Below, piece after piece: positions 25,119 through 32,842 of a stretch of DNA of 64,000 bases; within the stretch, counting starts at the first letter, position 1; each line of letters starts with the position of its first letter. The DNA comes from an uncultured Nonlabens sp. (GTDB lineage: Bacteria > Bacteroidota > Bacteroidia > Flavobacteriales > Flavobacteriaceae), in contig CANLKV010000001.1 of the NCBI GenBank assembly GCA_947491755.1, forward strand, positions 868,001 through 932,000. Reading direction: 5' to 3'. The position numbers and the translations under genes are program-made. Under the pieces are notes generated by a model. The model did no database searches, was not told the origin of the DNA, and was given only the letters and a program-made list of their open reading frames with translations.

Positions 25119-26216
25119 ATGAAACAAATACATATTTACCTCTTTGGTCTAGGAAACGTCGGGAGCAAGCTGATAGAACAAATTCTAGAGTCACATTCTT
25201 ATTTTAAACGCAAACACCAGCTGGATTTAAAAATCGTGGGGCTCGCAAACTCTAGTCAGGTTTACACCAGTATGGATGGAGTAAGTCACGATTGGAAAGA
25301 AGTTTTTGCACATCATGCTGTAGCTAGAACCTCAGATGCATTCTATGTTTTTTCACAAAACCTTCTTGCCCATAGGATCGCCGTGGATGCTACAGCTAGT
25401 AAAGAATTATCTCAATTTTATCCAGAAATTGCACAACAAGGTTTTCATATTGTAACAGCAAACAAAATAGCAAATACCTTGTCCCAATCATTTTATGATC
25501 GATTACGGCATATATTGTTAAAACAGGAATTGCAGTTTGAATATGAAACTAATGTAGGAGCAGGTCTTCCTATTATAGAAACGGTAAAAAGATTGACAGA
25601 TAGTGGTGAGTCTATAAAGGCAATAAACGGCGTGTTTTCTGGATCCCTAGGCTATATATTTAATAGGTTTTCTCAAGAGGGCGTTGCCTTCTCTAGTATT
25701 GTAAAAGAGGCATTAGATAAAGGTTTTACAGAGCCAGACCCACGCGAGGACCTATCTGGGAATGATGTCGCGCGTAAATTATTAGTGCTAGCAAGAGAAA
25801 CTGGATTAAAGTTAGAGTTTGAAGATATTGAAATTGAGAACCTGGTACCAGCACAACTGCAGTCGCTCAAGATTGCCGACTTTTTACAACAATTGCCGCA
25901 ACTAGACGAGATCCTGGAAGAAAGAAAGAATCAGTTAGGCCACAATCAGGTGTTGCGTCACCTGGGACAGCTCGATGTGCACCACAAGACGTTGAAGGTA
26001 TCTTTGCAGGCCGTTAGTAAGGATTCTCCTGCGGGTCAACTGCAAGGAAGCGATGGATTTTTTGAAATATTTTCTGGAAGCTATGCTCAGGAACCACTTG
26101 TCATTAAAGGCGCTGGCGCAGGTAGGGAAGTAACCGCAAGAGGACTCCTATCAGACATTATTAAAATAAGTAACACACTAGTCCAGAAGCCAGAGTTGAA
26201 CTTTTACACGAACTAG
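25119..26216 (+). CDS. hom: Homoserine dehydrogenase (monofunctional)
   Basis: A 365-residue NAD(P)-dependent enzyme reducing aspartate semialdehyde to homoserine. It starts MKQIHIYLFGLGNVGSKLIEQ with the GXGNVG nucleotide-binding loop; VTANKIA, YETNVGAGLPIIETVKRL and NGVFSGSLGYIFNRF are the conserved catalytic-domain motifs of the family and resemble the dehydrogenase half of ThrA. I take ATG 25119 as start because the Rossmann fold begins there. An upstream ATG at 25083 overlaps the metX stop and would add 12 residues. There is no ACT domain, so it is probably not feedback-inhibited in the usual way. It supplies MetX next to it. Confidence 0.9.
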   Translation: MKQIHIYLFGLGNVGSKLIEQILESHSYFKRKHQLDLKIVGLANSSQVYTSMDGVSHDWKEVFAHHAVARTSDAFYVFSQNLLAHRIAVDATASKELSQFYPEIAQQGFHIVTANKIANTLSQSFYDRLRHILLKQELQFEYETNVGAGLPIIETVKRLTDSGESIKAINGVFSGSLGYIFNRFSQEGVAFSSIVKEALDKGFTEPDPREDLSGNDVARKLLVLARETGLKLEFEDIEIENLVPAQLQSLKIADFLQQLPQLDEILEERKNQLGHNQVLRHLGQLDVHHKTLKVSLQAVSKDSPAGQLQGSDGFFEIFSGSYAQEPLVIKGAGAGREVTARGLLSDIIKISNTLVQKPELNFYTN

Positions 26217-26297
26217 AGTGTCTTTTTTTTGACACTGCGGGTAAAGATCTCGTGCTTTAGTTATATTTTTTGCAGATAATTCTGTTAATATTGCAGA

Positions 26298-26708
26298 ATG
26301 CTTTCTAGAAAAACAAAATACGGAATCAAAGCGCTGTCTTTTCTGGCAAAAAATAGTAATGTTAACACATTTCCTATTGCTACCATTGCCAAAGAGGAAA
26401 ACATACCTCACAAATTTTTAGAGGCTATTCTACTTGAGCTGCGCAAGAATTCAATTTTGGGCAGCCGCAAGGGTAAAGGAGGCGGTTATTACCTACTACA
26501 GCCAGCAAATCAAATAAGAATGTCCACGATACATCGTATCCTTGAGGGACCTATAGCTATGCTGCCATGCGTGAGCCTTAATTTTTATGAAAAATGTGAG
26601 GATTGTCCAGATGAAGACGCATGCACAGTAAACCGATTAATGCTTAAAGTAAGAGATAATACTCTTGAAATCTTGGAAAATCAAACGCTAGCTGATTTAA
26701 TAGCCTAG
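26298..26708 (+). CDS. Rrf2-family transcriptional regulator
   Basis: A 136-residue winged-helix regulator: MLSRKTKYGIKALSFLA, IAKEENIPHKFLEAILLELRKNSILGSRKGKGGGYYL is the typical Rrf2 DNA-binding region. Cysteines CVSLNFYEKCEDC and C-rich DEDAC (residues about 91-115) can bind an iron-sulfur cluster or sense sulfur, as in CymR- or IscR-type members. It stands between the methionine operon and the cys operon and is a reasonable regulator of the sulfate genes. A sequence TAATATTG 5 bases before its ATG resembles the -7 promoter element. The regulatory target is inferred from position only. Confidence 0.85.
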   Translation: MLSRKTKYGIKALSFLAKNSNVNTFPIATIAKEENIPHKFLEAILLELRKNSILGSRKGKGGGYYLLQPANQIRMSTIHRILEGPIAMLPCVSLNFYEKCEDCPDEDACTVNRLMLKVRDNTLEILENQTLADLIA

Positions 26709-26803
26709 TCGTTATTTTCATTCTACTTTTTTTAGACTTTTTTATCCTAGTTAGTATATAGGTAATATAGTTTATTTTGTTTCTTTGCATCTGACTAGAA
26801 CAA

Positions 26804-27070
26804 ATGATACTAGACCAGGTTCTATATAATACCACAAAATCAAATAAATCCAACCGCTCTGCACCACAAGAGTCAACCATGCGCAGCATCCTTAAATCTG
26901 TAAGCTGGCGCGTGATTGGTACGCTAGACACGGTGCTCATATCTTATATGTTGACCGGACAGGTGCGCACAGCATTTGCTATAGGTGGGGTGGAGTTAAT
27001 CACAAAAATGATTCTATATGTAGCACACGAGCGCGTGTGGAATCGAATAAAATATGGCAAACGACCATGA
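26804..27070 (+). CDS. DUF2061 membrane protein
   Basis: An 88-residue protein with a DUF2061 domain: RSILKSVSWRVIGTLDTVLIS, then GGVELITKMILYVAHERVWN. The domain starts near residue 26, and Met26 (26879) is an alternative start; I keep the longer form because N-terminal extensions of this sort occur in the family. Two hydrophobic segments make it an inner-membrane protein. DUF2061 genes are repeatedly found just before sulfate-assimilation genes in Bacteroidota, and here the stop overlaps cysH by ATGA. A role in sulfate transport or in coupling of CysDNH has been suggested by such neighbourhoods but is not proven. Confidence 0.82.
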   Translation: MILDQVLYNTTKSNKSNRSAPQESTMRSILKSVSWRVIGTLDTVLISYMLTGQVRTAFAIGGVELITKMILYVAHERVWNRIKYGKRP

Positions 27071-27690
27071 TCACTCCTGATAATTATAAAGAGTATAATA
27101 AAAAGTTAGCTACTGCAACTCCTGAAAAAATAATCACTACTGTTTTAGAGCAATCTGCAAGGCCAGTGGTTACAACAAACTTTAGGCCCTATGAGGTTGC
27201 TATTTTACACGCTGTGGCTACAGTTAATAAGCAAGTACCTGTAATCTGGTGCGATACTGGCTATAATACTAGGGAAACCTACAAGCATGCCATTTATGTA
27301 GTACAAAAGTTAGGACTTGACGTAACAACTTATGTTCCCAAACTTACAACGGCTTATCGTGATGTGGTGATGGGTATTCCTGGTGTTGATGACCCTAGAC
27401 ATAAAGAGTTTACCAGACAGGTGAAATTAGAACCCTTTCAGCGAGCGATGAGACATTTCAAACCAGATGTATGGTTCACTAATTTACGAGCAGGTCAAAC
27501 AGCCTTTAGAGATTCTATAGATATTTTATCGTATTCCAGCGATGGGATATTAAAGGTAAGCCCTTTTTATCATGCTACAGATGCGCAATTAGATCAGTAC
27601 CTAGAGATACATGATCTTCAAAATGAATTTAAATATTTTGACCCTACAAAGGTTGAATCAAATAGAGAATGTGGACTTCATGGATCTTAA
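27067..27690 (+). CDS. cysH: Phosphoadenylyl/adenylyl-sulfate reductase
   Basis: A 207-residue thiol-dependent reductase converting activated sulfate to sulfite. It has the PP-loop-family N-terminal region (VVTTNFRPYEVAIL), WCDTGYNTRETY, KVSPFYHATDAQLDQY and the C-terminal ECGLHGS with the catalytic Cys. I start it at 27067, where the ATG overlaps the DUF2061 stop as ATGA and the protein begins MITPDNYKEYN; the frame is open 30 bases upstream. It overlaps cysD by 11 bases. Whether it prefers APS or PAPS is not settled by what I can see, but the absence of a CysC gene and the presence of CysDN here are compatible with APS. Confidence 0.9.
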   Translation: MITPDNYKEYNKKLATATPEKIITTVLEQSARPVVTTNFRPYEVAILHAVATVNKQVPVIWCDTGYNTRETYKHAIYVVQKLGLDVTTYVPKLTTAYRDVVMGIPGVDDPRHKEFTRQVKLEPFQRAMRHFKPDVWFTNLRAGQTAFRDSIDILSYSSDGILKVSPFYHATDAQLDQYLEIHDLQNEFKYFDPTKVESNRECGLHGS

Positions 27691-28582
27691 AAATTTCAAG
27701 CCCAACTTACTAGAGGCAGAGGCAATTTATATCATCAGAGAGGTGGTGGCTCAATTTGAGAAACCGGTATTGCTGTTCTCGGGCGGTAAAGACAGTATCA
27801 CTTTACTGCACCTGGCGATGAAAGCTTTTTATCCAGCAAGAATCCCATTTCCTTTACTTCATGTGGACACTGGACATAACTTTCCAGAGACGATAACCTT
27901 TAGAGATCAATTGGTACAACAGTACGATCTTGAGTTAATAGTTGCTCATGTACAGGACAATATTGATGCAGGAATAGTAAAAGAAGAGACCGGGCGTTAT
28001 TCCAGTCGTAACCAGTTACAAACACAAACACTGCTTGACGCGATAGAGGCTCATGGTTTTGACGCCTGTATGGGCGGTGCACGTAGGGACGAGGAAAAGG
28101 CTCGTGCCAAAGAGCGTATTTTTTCAGTCCGCAATGATTTTGGAGAATGGGATGAAAAAAATCAGCGCCCTGAATTATTTGACTTGCTTAATGGTATGAT
28201 CGATATGGGACAAAATGTGCGCTGTTTTCCTATTTCTAACTGGACAGAATTAGATGTGTGGAATTATATAAGAGATGAAAAGATAGAGATTCCTTCAATT
28301 TACTACGCTCACCAGCGGTCTGTTTTTGAAAGGGACGGATTGATATGGAGCGACTCACCACATGTTTATCGTGATGATGACGAGCAGGTAACCACCCAGT
28401 GGGTGCGTTTTAGAACTGTAGGGGACATGAGTTGTACCGCAGCAGTAGCAAGTAAAGCAACAACTATAGACACGGTAATCAACGAGATTTCAGGCAGTAG
28501 TATTTCAGAAAGAGGAGCGCGAATTGACGATAAACGCAGCGAGGCTGCTATGGAAACTCGTAAACAACAAGGATATTTTTAA
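27680..28582 (+). CDS. cysD: Sulfate adenylyltransferase subunit 2
   Basis: A 300-residue PP-loop ATP sulfurylase subunit. The loop FSGGKDS is near residue 35, followed by HVDTGHNFPETI, GGARRDEEKARAKERIFS and the C-terminal TLDTVINEISGSSISERGARIDDKR region typical of CysD. The true start is the ATG at 27680 inside the end of cysH; a longer open frame from 27611 overlaps cysH and lacks family support. Works with CysN (three bases downstream) to make APS from ATP and sulfate. Confidence 0.94.
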   Translation: MDLKNFKPNLLEAEAIYIIREVVAQFEKPVLLFSGGKDSITLLHLAMKAFYPARIPFPLLHVDTGHNFPETITFRDQLVQQYDLELIVAHVQDNIDAGIVKEETGRYSSRNQLQTQTLLDAIEAHGFDACMGGARRDEEKARAKERIFSVRNDFGEWDEKNQRPELFDLLNGMIDMGQNVRCFPISNWTELDVWNYIRDEKIEIPSIYYAHQRSVFERDGLIWSDSPHVYRDDDEQVTTQWVRFRTVGDMSCTAAVASKATTIDTVINEISGSSISERGARIDDKRSEAAMETRKQQGYF

Positions 28583-28585
28583 CGG

Positions 28586-29839
28586 ATGGGGGTTTTAAAA
28601 ATTGCTACCGCGGGTAGTGTAGATGATGGTAAAAGTACACTTATAGGTCGCTTGCTATACGACACAAAATCATTGCCTATAGATAAGTTACAAGCCATAA
28701 AAGACAGCAGTGAGCGCAAGGGGTATGACTATCTAGACTTGTCGCTAGCCACAGATGGATTGGTTGCAGAGCGAGAGCAGGGCATCACCATTGATGTAGC
28801 TCACATTTATTTTTCTACGCCAGATCGCAGTTACATTATTGCAGATGCTCCCGGGCATATTGAGTACACACGCAACATGATAACAGGTGCTAGTACTAGC
28901 CAGATAAGCATCATCTTGATCGATGCAAGAAAAGGGGTTGTTGAGCAAACTTTTAGACATTTTTACATCAATCATTTGTTGCAAACCAGCGACTTGATTG
29001 TTGCAGTTAATAAAATGGATCTAGTAGATTATAAGGAGTCTGCTTTCGCGAAAGCGGAACAAGCATTCCAGCAATTATTAGCAAAACATCAATTGCCTCA
29101 TAGAAAGGTGTATTTTATACCTGTAAGTGCACTCAAAGGAGATAATGTGGTACACACCTCAATAACAATGCCATGGTACCATGGCCCTAGTATTTTACAA
29201 GTATTATCACAGGTAGAAACAGCCGCACCGCTTGTTCAAAGCTTCCTACAGGTACAAAATGTTATACGCCCTAAAACACAGAAGTATCACGACTATCGCG
29301 GTTTTGCGGGAAGAATAAAAGGTGACCAGCTTAAAGTAGGAGACCCAGTAACGGTCTTGCCATCACTTAAAAAAAGCGTAGTTGAAGCAATACATTTTAA
29401 TGGAGAAAATTTTGAAGCAGCTCCTGCCGGTAGTTCTGTTTCTATAAGTTTACAGGATGACTTGAATGTAGATCGTGGCGATATTCTTATCAAGACAGAA
29501 GCTAGCGATAGCTTACTAACAAAAAATATTACAGCAACCCTGTGCTGGATGGATACCCAGCCATTAGTAGACAAGAAAAAAATGTGGCTGCAGTATGGCA
29601 CGCAGCGCATCATGTGTAGGGTAGAGCAATTGATTTCAAAAAAATCAACCGATTTTCAGTCGGATGTTACTGATATAAAACAGCTACACCTGAATGATAT
29701 AGGTCAAATAAAAATTAAAACGAGTAAACCCGTTCCATCCATTAGTTTTAATCAGTCTAGGGACTTAGGGCGGTTTATATTAATTGATCCAGTTTCTAAA
29801 AACACGTCTGCAGTAGGCTTTGTGGAAGATCACACCTAG
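28586..29839 (+). CDS. cysN: Sulfate adenylyltransferase subunit 1 (GTPase)
   Basis: A 417-residue EF-Tu-like GTPase that drives APS formation by CysD. G1 is GSVDDGKST (residues about 10-18), G3 DAPGHIEY, G4 NKMD, followed by two beta-barrel domains. There is no fused C-terminal APS kinase (CysC) domain. A palindrome copy with one base changed codes AFAKA in the G domain just after NKMD. The gene ends 73 bases before the ferredoxin reductase start. Gene order cysH-cysD-cysN is common in Bacteroidota. Confidence 0.95.
   Translation: MGVLKIATAGSVDDGKSTLIGRLLYDTKSLPIDKLQAIKDSSERKGYDYLDLSLATDGLVAEREQGITIDVAHIYFSTPDRSYIIADAPGHIEYTRNMITGASTSQISIILIDARKGVVEQTFRHFYINHLLQTSDLIVAVNKMDLVDYKESAFAKAEQAFQQLLAKHQLPHRKVYFIPVSALKGDNVVHTSITMPWYHGPSILQVLSQVETAAPLVQSFLQVQNVIRPKTQKYHDYRGFAGRIKGDQLKVGDPVTVLPSLKKSVVEAIHFNGENFEAAPAGSSVSISLQDDLNVDRGDILIKTEASDSLLTKNITATLCWMDTQPLVDKKKMWLQYGTQRIMCRVEQLISKKSTDFQSDVTDIKQLHLNDIGQIKIKTSKPVPSISFNQSRDLGRFILIDPVSKNTSAVGFVEDHT
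29042..29055. repeat. Palindrome copy (14 of 16 bp intact) inside cysN
   Basis: GCTTTCGCGAAAGC with T replacing the outer C on the left; read AFAKA after the NKMD region of CysN. Confidence 0.85.
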
Positions 29840-29852
29840 ATGTGTTAAACAC

Positions 29853-29882
29853 TTGCTCAGCTGGTAATTGCGCACGACCTTT
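29853..29882 (+). promoter_or_regulatory. Possible promoter of ferredoxin reductase gene
   Basis: TTG at 29853-29855 and GACCTTTG at 29875-29882 give a 19-base spacer, near the Bacteroidota pattern (the -7 box lacks TA). If used, transcription starts downstream of the TTG codon at 29868, which supports the ATG at 29913 as start of the gene. Confidence 0.35.
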
Positions 29883-29912
29883 GCAATCGCTTATACAACA
29901 GTGATAATTGCT

Positions 29913-31001
29913 ATGGAGAAAGACATGATTACCACAGATATATTAATCATAGGGGCTGGACCTACTGGGTTGTTTGCCGTTTTTGAGGCCGGCCTTTTAA
30001 AACTTAAATGTCACATTATCGATGCCCTGGCGCAACCGGGCGGTCAATGTGCCGAGTTATATCCTAAAAAGCCTATCTATGATATCCCTGGATTTCCAGA
30101 GGTGCTCGCAGGTGATCTAGTGGATAATTTAATGAAGCAGATTGAGCCTTTCCAGCCGGGTTTTACACTAGGTGAGCGGGCACAGACAATAGATAGACAA
30201 GAAGATGGGACCTTTATAGTTACTACCAGTAAAGGGACAAAGCACCATGCAAAGGTTGTTGCTATTGCAGGTGGTCTAGGTTCTTTTGAGCCGCGTAAAC
30301 CAGCCATTGAAGGTCTGGAGAAATACGAGGACAAAGGCCTGGCCTACATGATTAAAAATCCAGAAGATTATCGCGGTAAAAGAGTTGTAATAGCTGGTGG
30401 AGGCGATAGCGCACTGGACTGGTCTATTTTCCTTGCAGATGTTGCGAGTGAGGTAACCCTAGTGCACCGTAGGGAAGAATTTAGAGGGGCACTGGACAGC
30501 GTCGAGAAAGTGGAAGAATTAGTTGCCCAAGATAAAATACGTTTGATCACTCCCGCAGAGATTCTAGATATCAATGGTGAAGGCGCGGTAGAATCGGTGT
30601 TGTTACAGCACAATGACGAGGCAAAAAGAATGGAAATCATCGAGTGCGATGCGTTCGTTCCATTATTTGGTCTGGCACCTAAATTAGGTCCTATTGCAGA
30701 CTGGGGTCTAGAGATAGAAAAGAATGCTATAAAGGTGGATAACACCCTAGATTATCAAACTAATATTCCTGGAATTTATGCCATAGGTGATGTCAATACT
30801 TATCCTGGAAAGCTTAAGCTAATTCTGTGCGGATTTCATGAAGCAACATTAATGTGTCAAAGCGCCTACCAGCGCATCCATCCAGACAAGCGTTACGTTA
30901 TGAAATATACAACTGTAGGCGGGATTGATGGATTTGACGGTTCGCGCAAGGAAGCAGAGAAAGCGGTTGTTAAAAAAATAGGTAACAAACAGAATGTCTG
31001 A
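29913..31001 (+). CDS. Ferredoxin--NADP reductase, thioredoxin-reductase-like type
   Basis: A 362-residue flavoprotein with two Rossmann motifs: GAGPTGLFAVFEAG (FAD) near residue 14 and AGGGDSALDW (NADPH) near residue 160. Between them lie GGQCAELYPKKPIYDIPGFP and the C-terminal AIGDVNTYPGKLKLILCGFHEATL, the signature of type-2 FNRs. It lacks the CXXC of thioredoxin reductase. An ATG at 29913 is the likely start; the frame is open from a TTG at 29868. It would pass electrons from NADPH to the ferredoxin encoded next (overlap of eight bases). It may feed an assimilatory sulfite reductase, which is not in the window. Confidence 0.9.
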   Translation: MEKDMITTDILIIGAGPTGLFAVFEAGLLKLKCHIIDALAQPGGQCAELYPKKPIYDIPGFPEVLAGDLVDNLMKQIEPFQPGFTLGERAQTIDRQEDGTFIVTTSKGTKHHAKVVAIAGGLGSFEPRKPAIEGLEKYEDKGLAYMIKNPEDYRGKRVVIAGGGDSALDWSIFLADVASEVTLVHRREEFRGALDSVEKVEELVAQDKIRLITPAEILDINGEGAVESVLLQHNDEAKRMEIIECDAFVPLFGLAPKLGPIADWGLEIEKNAIKVDNTLDYQTNIPGIYAIGDVNTYPGKLKLILCGFHEATLMCQSAYQRIHPDKRYVMKYTTVGGIDGFDGSRKEAEKAVVKKIGNKQNV

Positions 31002-31314
31002 TATTAAGATTACTATCATCGATCGTGAGGGAGTTTCTCACCAGGTGGATGCACCTACAGACATGAATATGAACCTGATGGAAGTTTGTAAGGCTTATGA
31101 TTTGCCAGTACAAGCAGTATGTGGCGGTATGGCCATGTGTGCCACCTGTCAATGTTATATTATAAGTGATCACGATCTAGGAGAGCGCAACGACGATGAA
31201 CAAGCTATGCTTTGGGAGGCTCAAAATGTCAAAGACAATTCAAGACTGGGATGCCAGATACCGATCACCCCAGACCTAGAAGGACTGATTATCGAGTTAG
31301 CGCCAGAGGAATAA
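30994..31314 (+). CDS. 2Fe-2S ferredoxin
   Basis: A 106-residue adrenodoxin/plant-type 2Fe-2S ferredoxin. The cluster cysteines are in CGGMAMCATCQC and CQIPI (fourth ligand near residue 88). It overlaps the reductase gene by eight bases, so both are made together as an NADPH-to-ferredoxin chain. Being behind cysN, it is a good candidate electron donor to sulfite reductase, but other acceptors are possible. Confidence 0.9.
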   Translation: MSDIKITIIDREGVSHQVDAPTDMNMNLMEVCKAYDLPVQAVCGGMAMCATCQCYIISDHDLGERNDDEQAMLWEAQNVKDNSRLGCQIPITPDLEGLIIELAPEE

Positions 31315-31339
31315 TTCACCGTCCTACTGCATTTATAAT

Positions 31340-31468
31340 TTAATGCGCAACGGCCAGGTTGAGCCCGATGTAAGTATAGCGCCAGCCTGGTGTAAATGGA
31401 TAGGTCTGCGCAAAACTTAGGCGCAGCATTAAAGATTCTATTAAAGTATCAATCACATTTATTTCTTT
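31340..31468 (-). pseudogene. Possible remnant of an outer-membrane barrel C-terminus
   Basis: A reverse-strand frame of 42 codons between an in-frame stop (31469-31471) and the stop at 31340-31342. The translation ends in QTYPFTPGWRYTYIGLNLAV, which looks like the last strands of a barrel protein. No valid long gene surrounds it. It lies in the 505-base gap before metH. This may be chance; low confidence. Confidence 0.25.
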
Positions 31469-31474
31469 TTAAAT

Positions 31475-31505
31475 TTTGTTTTTGATTGTTGATCGCTCAT
31501 ATTTG
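31475..31505 (+). promoter_or_regulatory. Promoter of metH operon
   Basis: TTTG at 31475-31478, a 19-base spacer and CATATTTG at 31498-31505 fit the Bacteroidota consensus closely (one mismatch in the -7 box). It lies 20 bases upstream of the SAM-I aptamer, the expected geometry. Confidence 0.6.
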
Positions 31506-31524
31506 TACTAGTTCATTGATTTCA

Positions 31525-31625
31525 AGTTATAAAGAAAGGTTCAGGGAATAGACCCGTAGACCTTGGCAACCCTACCCTGTAGAAGGTGCCTCATTCTACC
31601 ACGCAGCAGCTGTGGACAGATAACC
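31525..31625 (+). promoter_or_regulatory. SAM-I (S-box) riboswitch upstream of metH
   Basis: Closing stem GTTAT/ATAAC (31526-31530 with 31620-31624). Conserved parts: AAAGGTTCAGGGAATAGACCC, ACCTTGGCAACCC, a P3 hairpin CCCTACCCTGTAG and AAGGTGCC, then a P4 hairpin (CAGCAGCTGTGG region) before the closing strand. This is a good S-box. The remaining 195 bases to the metH start include a variant of the palindrome. I see no strong intrinsic terminator, so the expression mechanism is open. Confidence 0.9.
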
Positions 31626-31677
31626 AGTAGTATCAATTATCCATTCCTCTTTCTTTGTATTATATGTTTTTAAGCTC

Positions 31678-31693
31678 CGCTTTTGCGAAAGCG
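31678..31693. repeat. Palindrome variant in metH leader
   Basis: CGCTTTTGCGAAAGCG, one mismatch from the 16-bp repeat, located between the SAM-I aptamer and metH. Confidence 0.8.
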
Positions 31694-31819
31694 TAATTTC
31701 TATCCTCCGTATGGTTGGCTATGAACCTACTGGTCCTTTAAAACATATTGCAAATCTTGATTAGTACGCCACAGGGTCAAATGGAGCCTGTATATAACAA
31801 CTATTAAAAGTTAAAGAGA

Positions 31820-32842
31820 TTGATAACAAAAGATTTATACCGTGCCTTACAAGAACGCATCCTAGTGCTGGATGGGGCTATGGGGACCATGTTGCAACGA
31901 CACAAATTTAGCGAGGCAGATTACCGTGGGAAACGATTTGCAAATTATCCTTATGATGTAAAGGGCAACAATGATCTGTTATCGATCACACAACCCGAAG
32001 CAATTGCTGGGGTGCATACGGCTTATTTCAAAGCAGGTGCAGATATTGTGGAGACCAATACCTTTAGCGCGACCACCGTTGCCATGGCAGATTATCACAT
32101 GGAGGACCTAGTGGATGAGATTAATATCGAGAGCGCAAAGATTGCTCGCAGGGTAGCAGACGAGTTTACACATAACGAACCACACAAACCTAGATTTGTT
32201 GCGGGAGCGATGGGTCCCACAAATAAAACTGCTAGCATGTCGCCAGATGTAAATGACCCTGGCTATAGAGCAATAACTTTTGATGAATTGCGCAAAGCCT
32301 ATAAACAGCAAGCTGCAGGACTGATTAAAGGAGGAGTTGATATCCTATTGGTAGAGACTGTCTTTGACACCCTCAATGCCAAAGCTGCTCTTTTTGCTAT
32401 AGAAGAACTAAAAGAAGAGCAAGGTATAGATGTTCCCGTTATGGTAAGCGGTACCATTACAGATGCCTCTGGTAGAACTTTAAGCGGTCAGACGGCAGAG
32501 GCATTTATGATCTCTATAGAACACATACCCTTACTTTCAGTAGGATTCAATTGTGCTCTGGGAGCAAAACAGTTGACACCTTATTTAGAGACTGTAGCCA
32601 GCAAATCCATGTTTGGTATCAGTGCTTACCCTAATGCGGGATTGCCTAACGCCTTTGGAGCGTATGATGAATCACCAGAGCAAATGGCGTCCCAAGTACA
32701 GGAATATCTTGACAAATCGTTGATCAATATTATAGGAGGTTGTTGCGGTACTACACCAGAGCATATTGCCGCTATCGCACAGATTGCTGCCGCATACAAG
32801 CCTAGAGTAATTCCATCCCTCCAAAATCTAGTACATGGATAA
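31820..32842 (+). CDS. metH: Methionine synthase, homocysteine-binding subunit (split MetH)
   Basis: A 340-residue homocysteine S-methyltransferase domain that normally forms the N-terminus of MetH. It starts (TTG codon) with [26 protein letters not shown], and binds Zn through Cys in GFNCALGA (near 247) and the CC of [10 protein letters not shown] (near 310). The downstream gene encodes the rest of MetH, overlapping by eight bases, so the two would be made in equal amounts. The TTG is chosen because the family N-terminus begins there; there is no nearby ATG. Regulated by the SAM-I riboswitch upstream. Confidence 0.93.
   Translation: MITKDLYRALQERILVLDGAMGTMLQRHKFSEADYRGKRFANYPYDVKGNNDLLSITQPEAIAGVHTAYFKAGADIVETNTFSATTVAMADYHMEDLVDEINIESAKIARRVADEFTHNEPHKPRFVAGAMGPTNKTASMSPDVNDPGYRAITFDELRKAYKQQAAGLIKGGVDILLVETVFDTLNAKAALFAIEELKEEQGIDVPVMVSGTITDASGRTLSGQTAEAFMISIEHIPLLSVGFNCALGAKQLTPYLETVASKSMFGISAYPNAGLPNAFGAYDESPEQMASQVQEYLDKSLINIIGGCCGTTPEHIAAIAQIAAAYKPRVIPSLQNLVHG

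Noticed and set aside
27611..28582. Longer cysD reading frame starting at 27611
   Set aside because: It would overlap cysH by 80 bases; CysD similarity begins at the ATG at 27680.
29868..31001. TTG start of the ferredoxin reductase at 29868
   Set aside because: A likely promoter -7 box lies at 29875-29882, downstream of that codon, and the flavoprotein fold begins after 29913.
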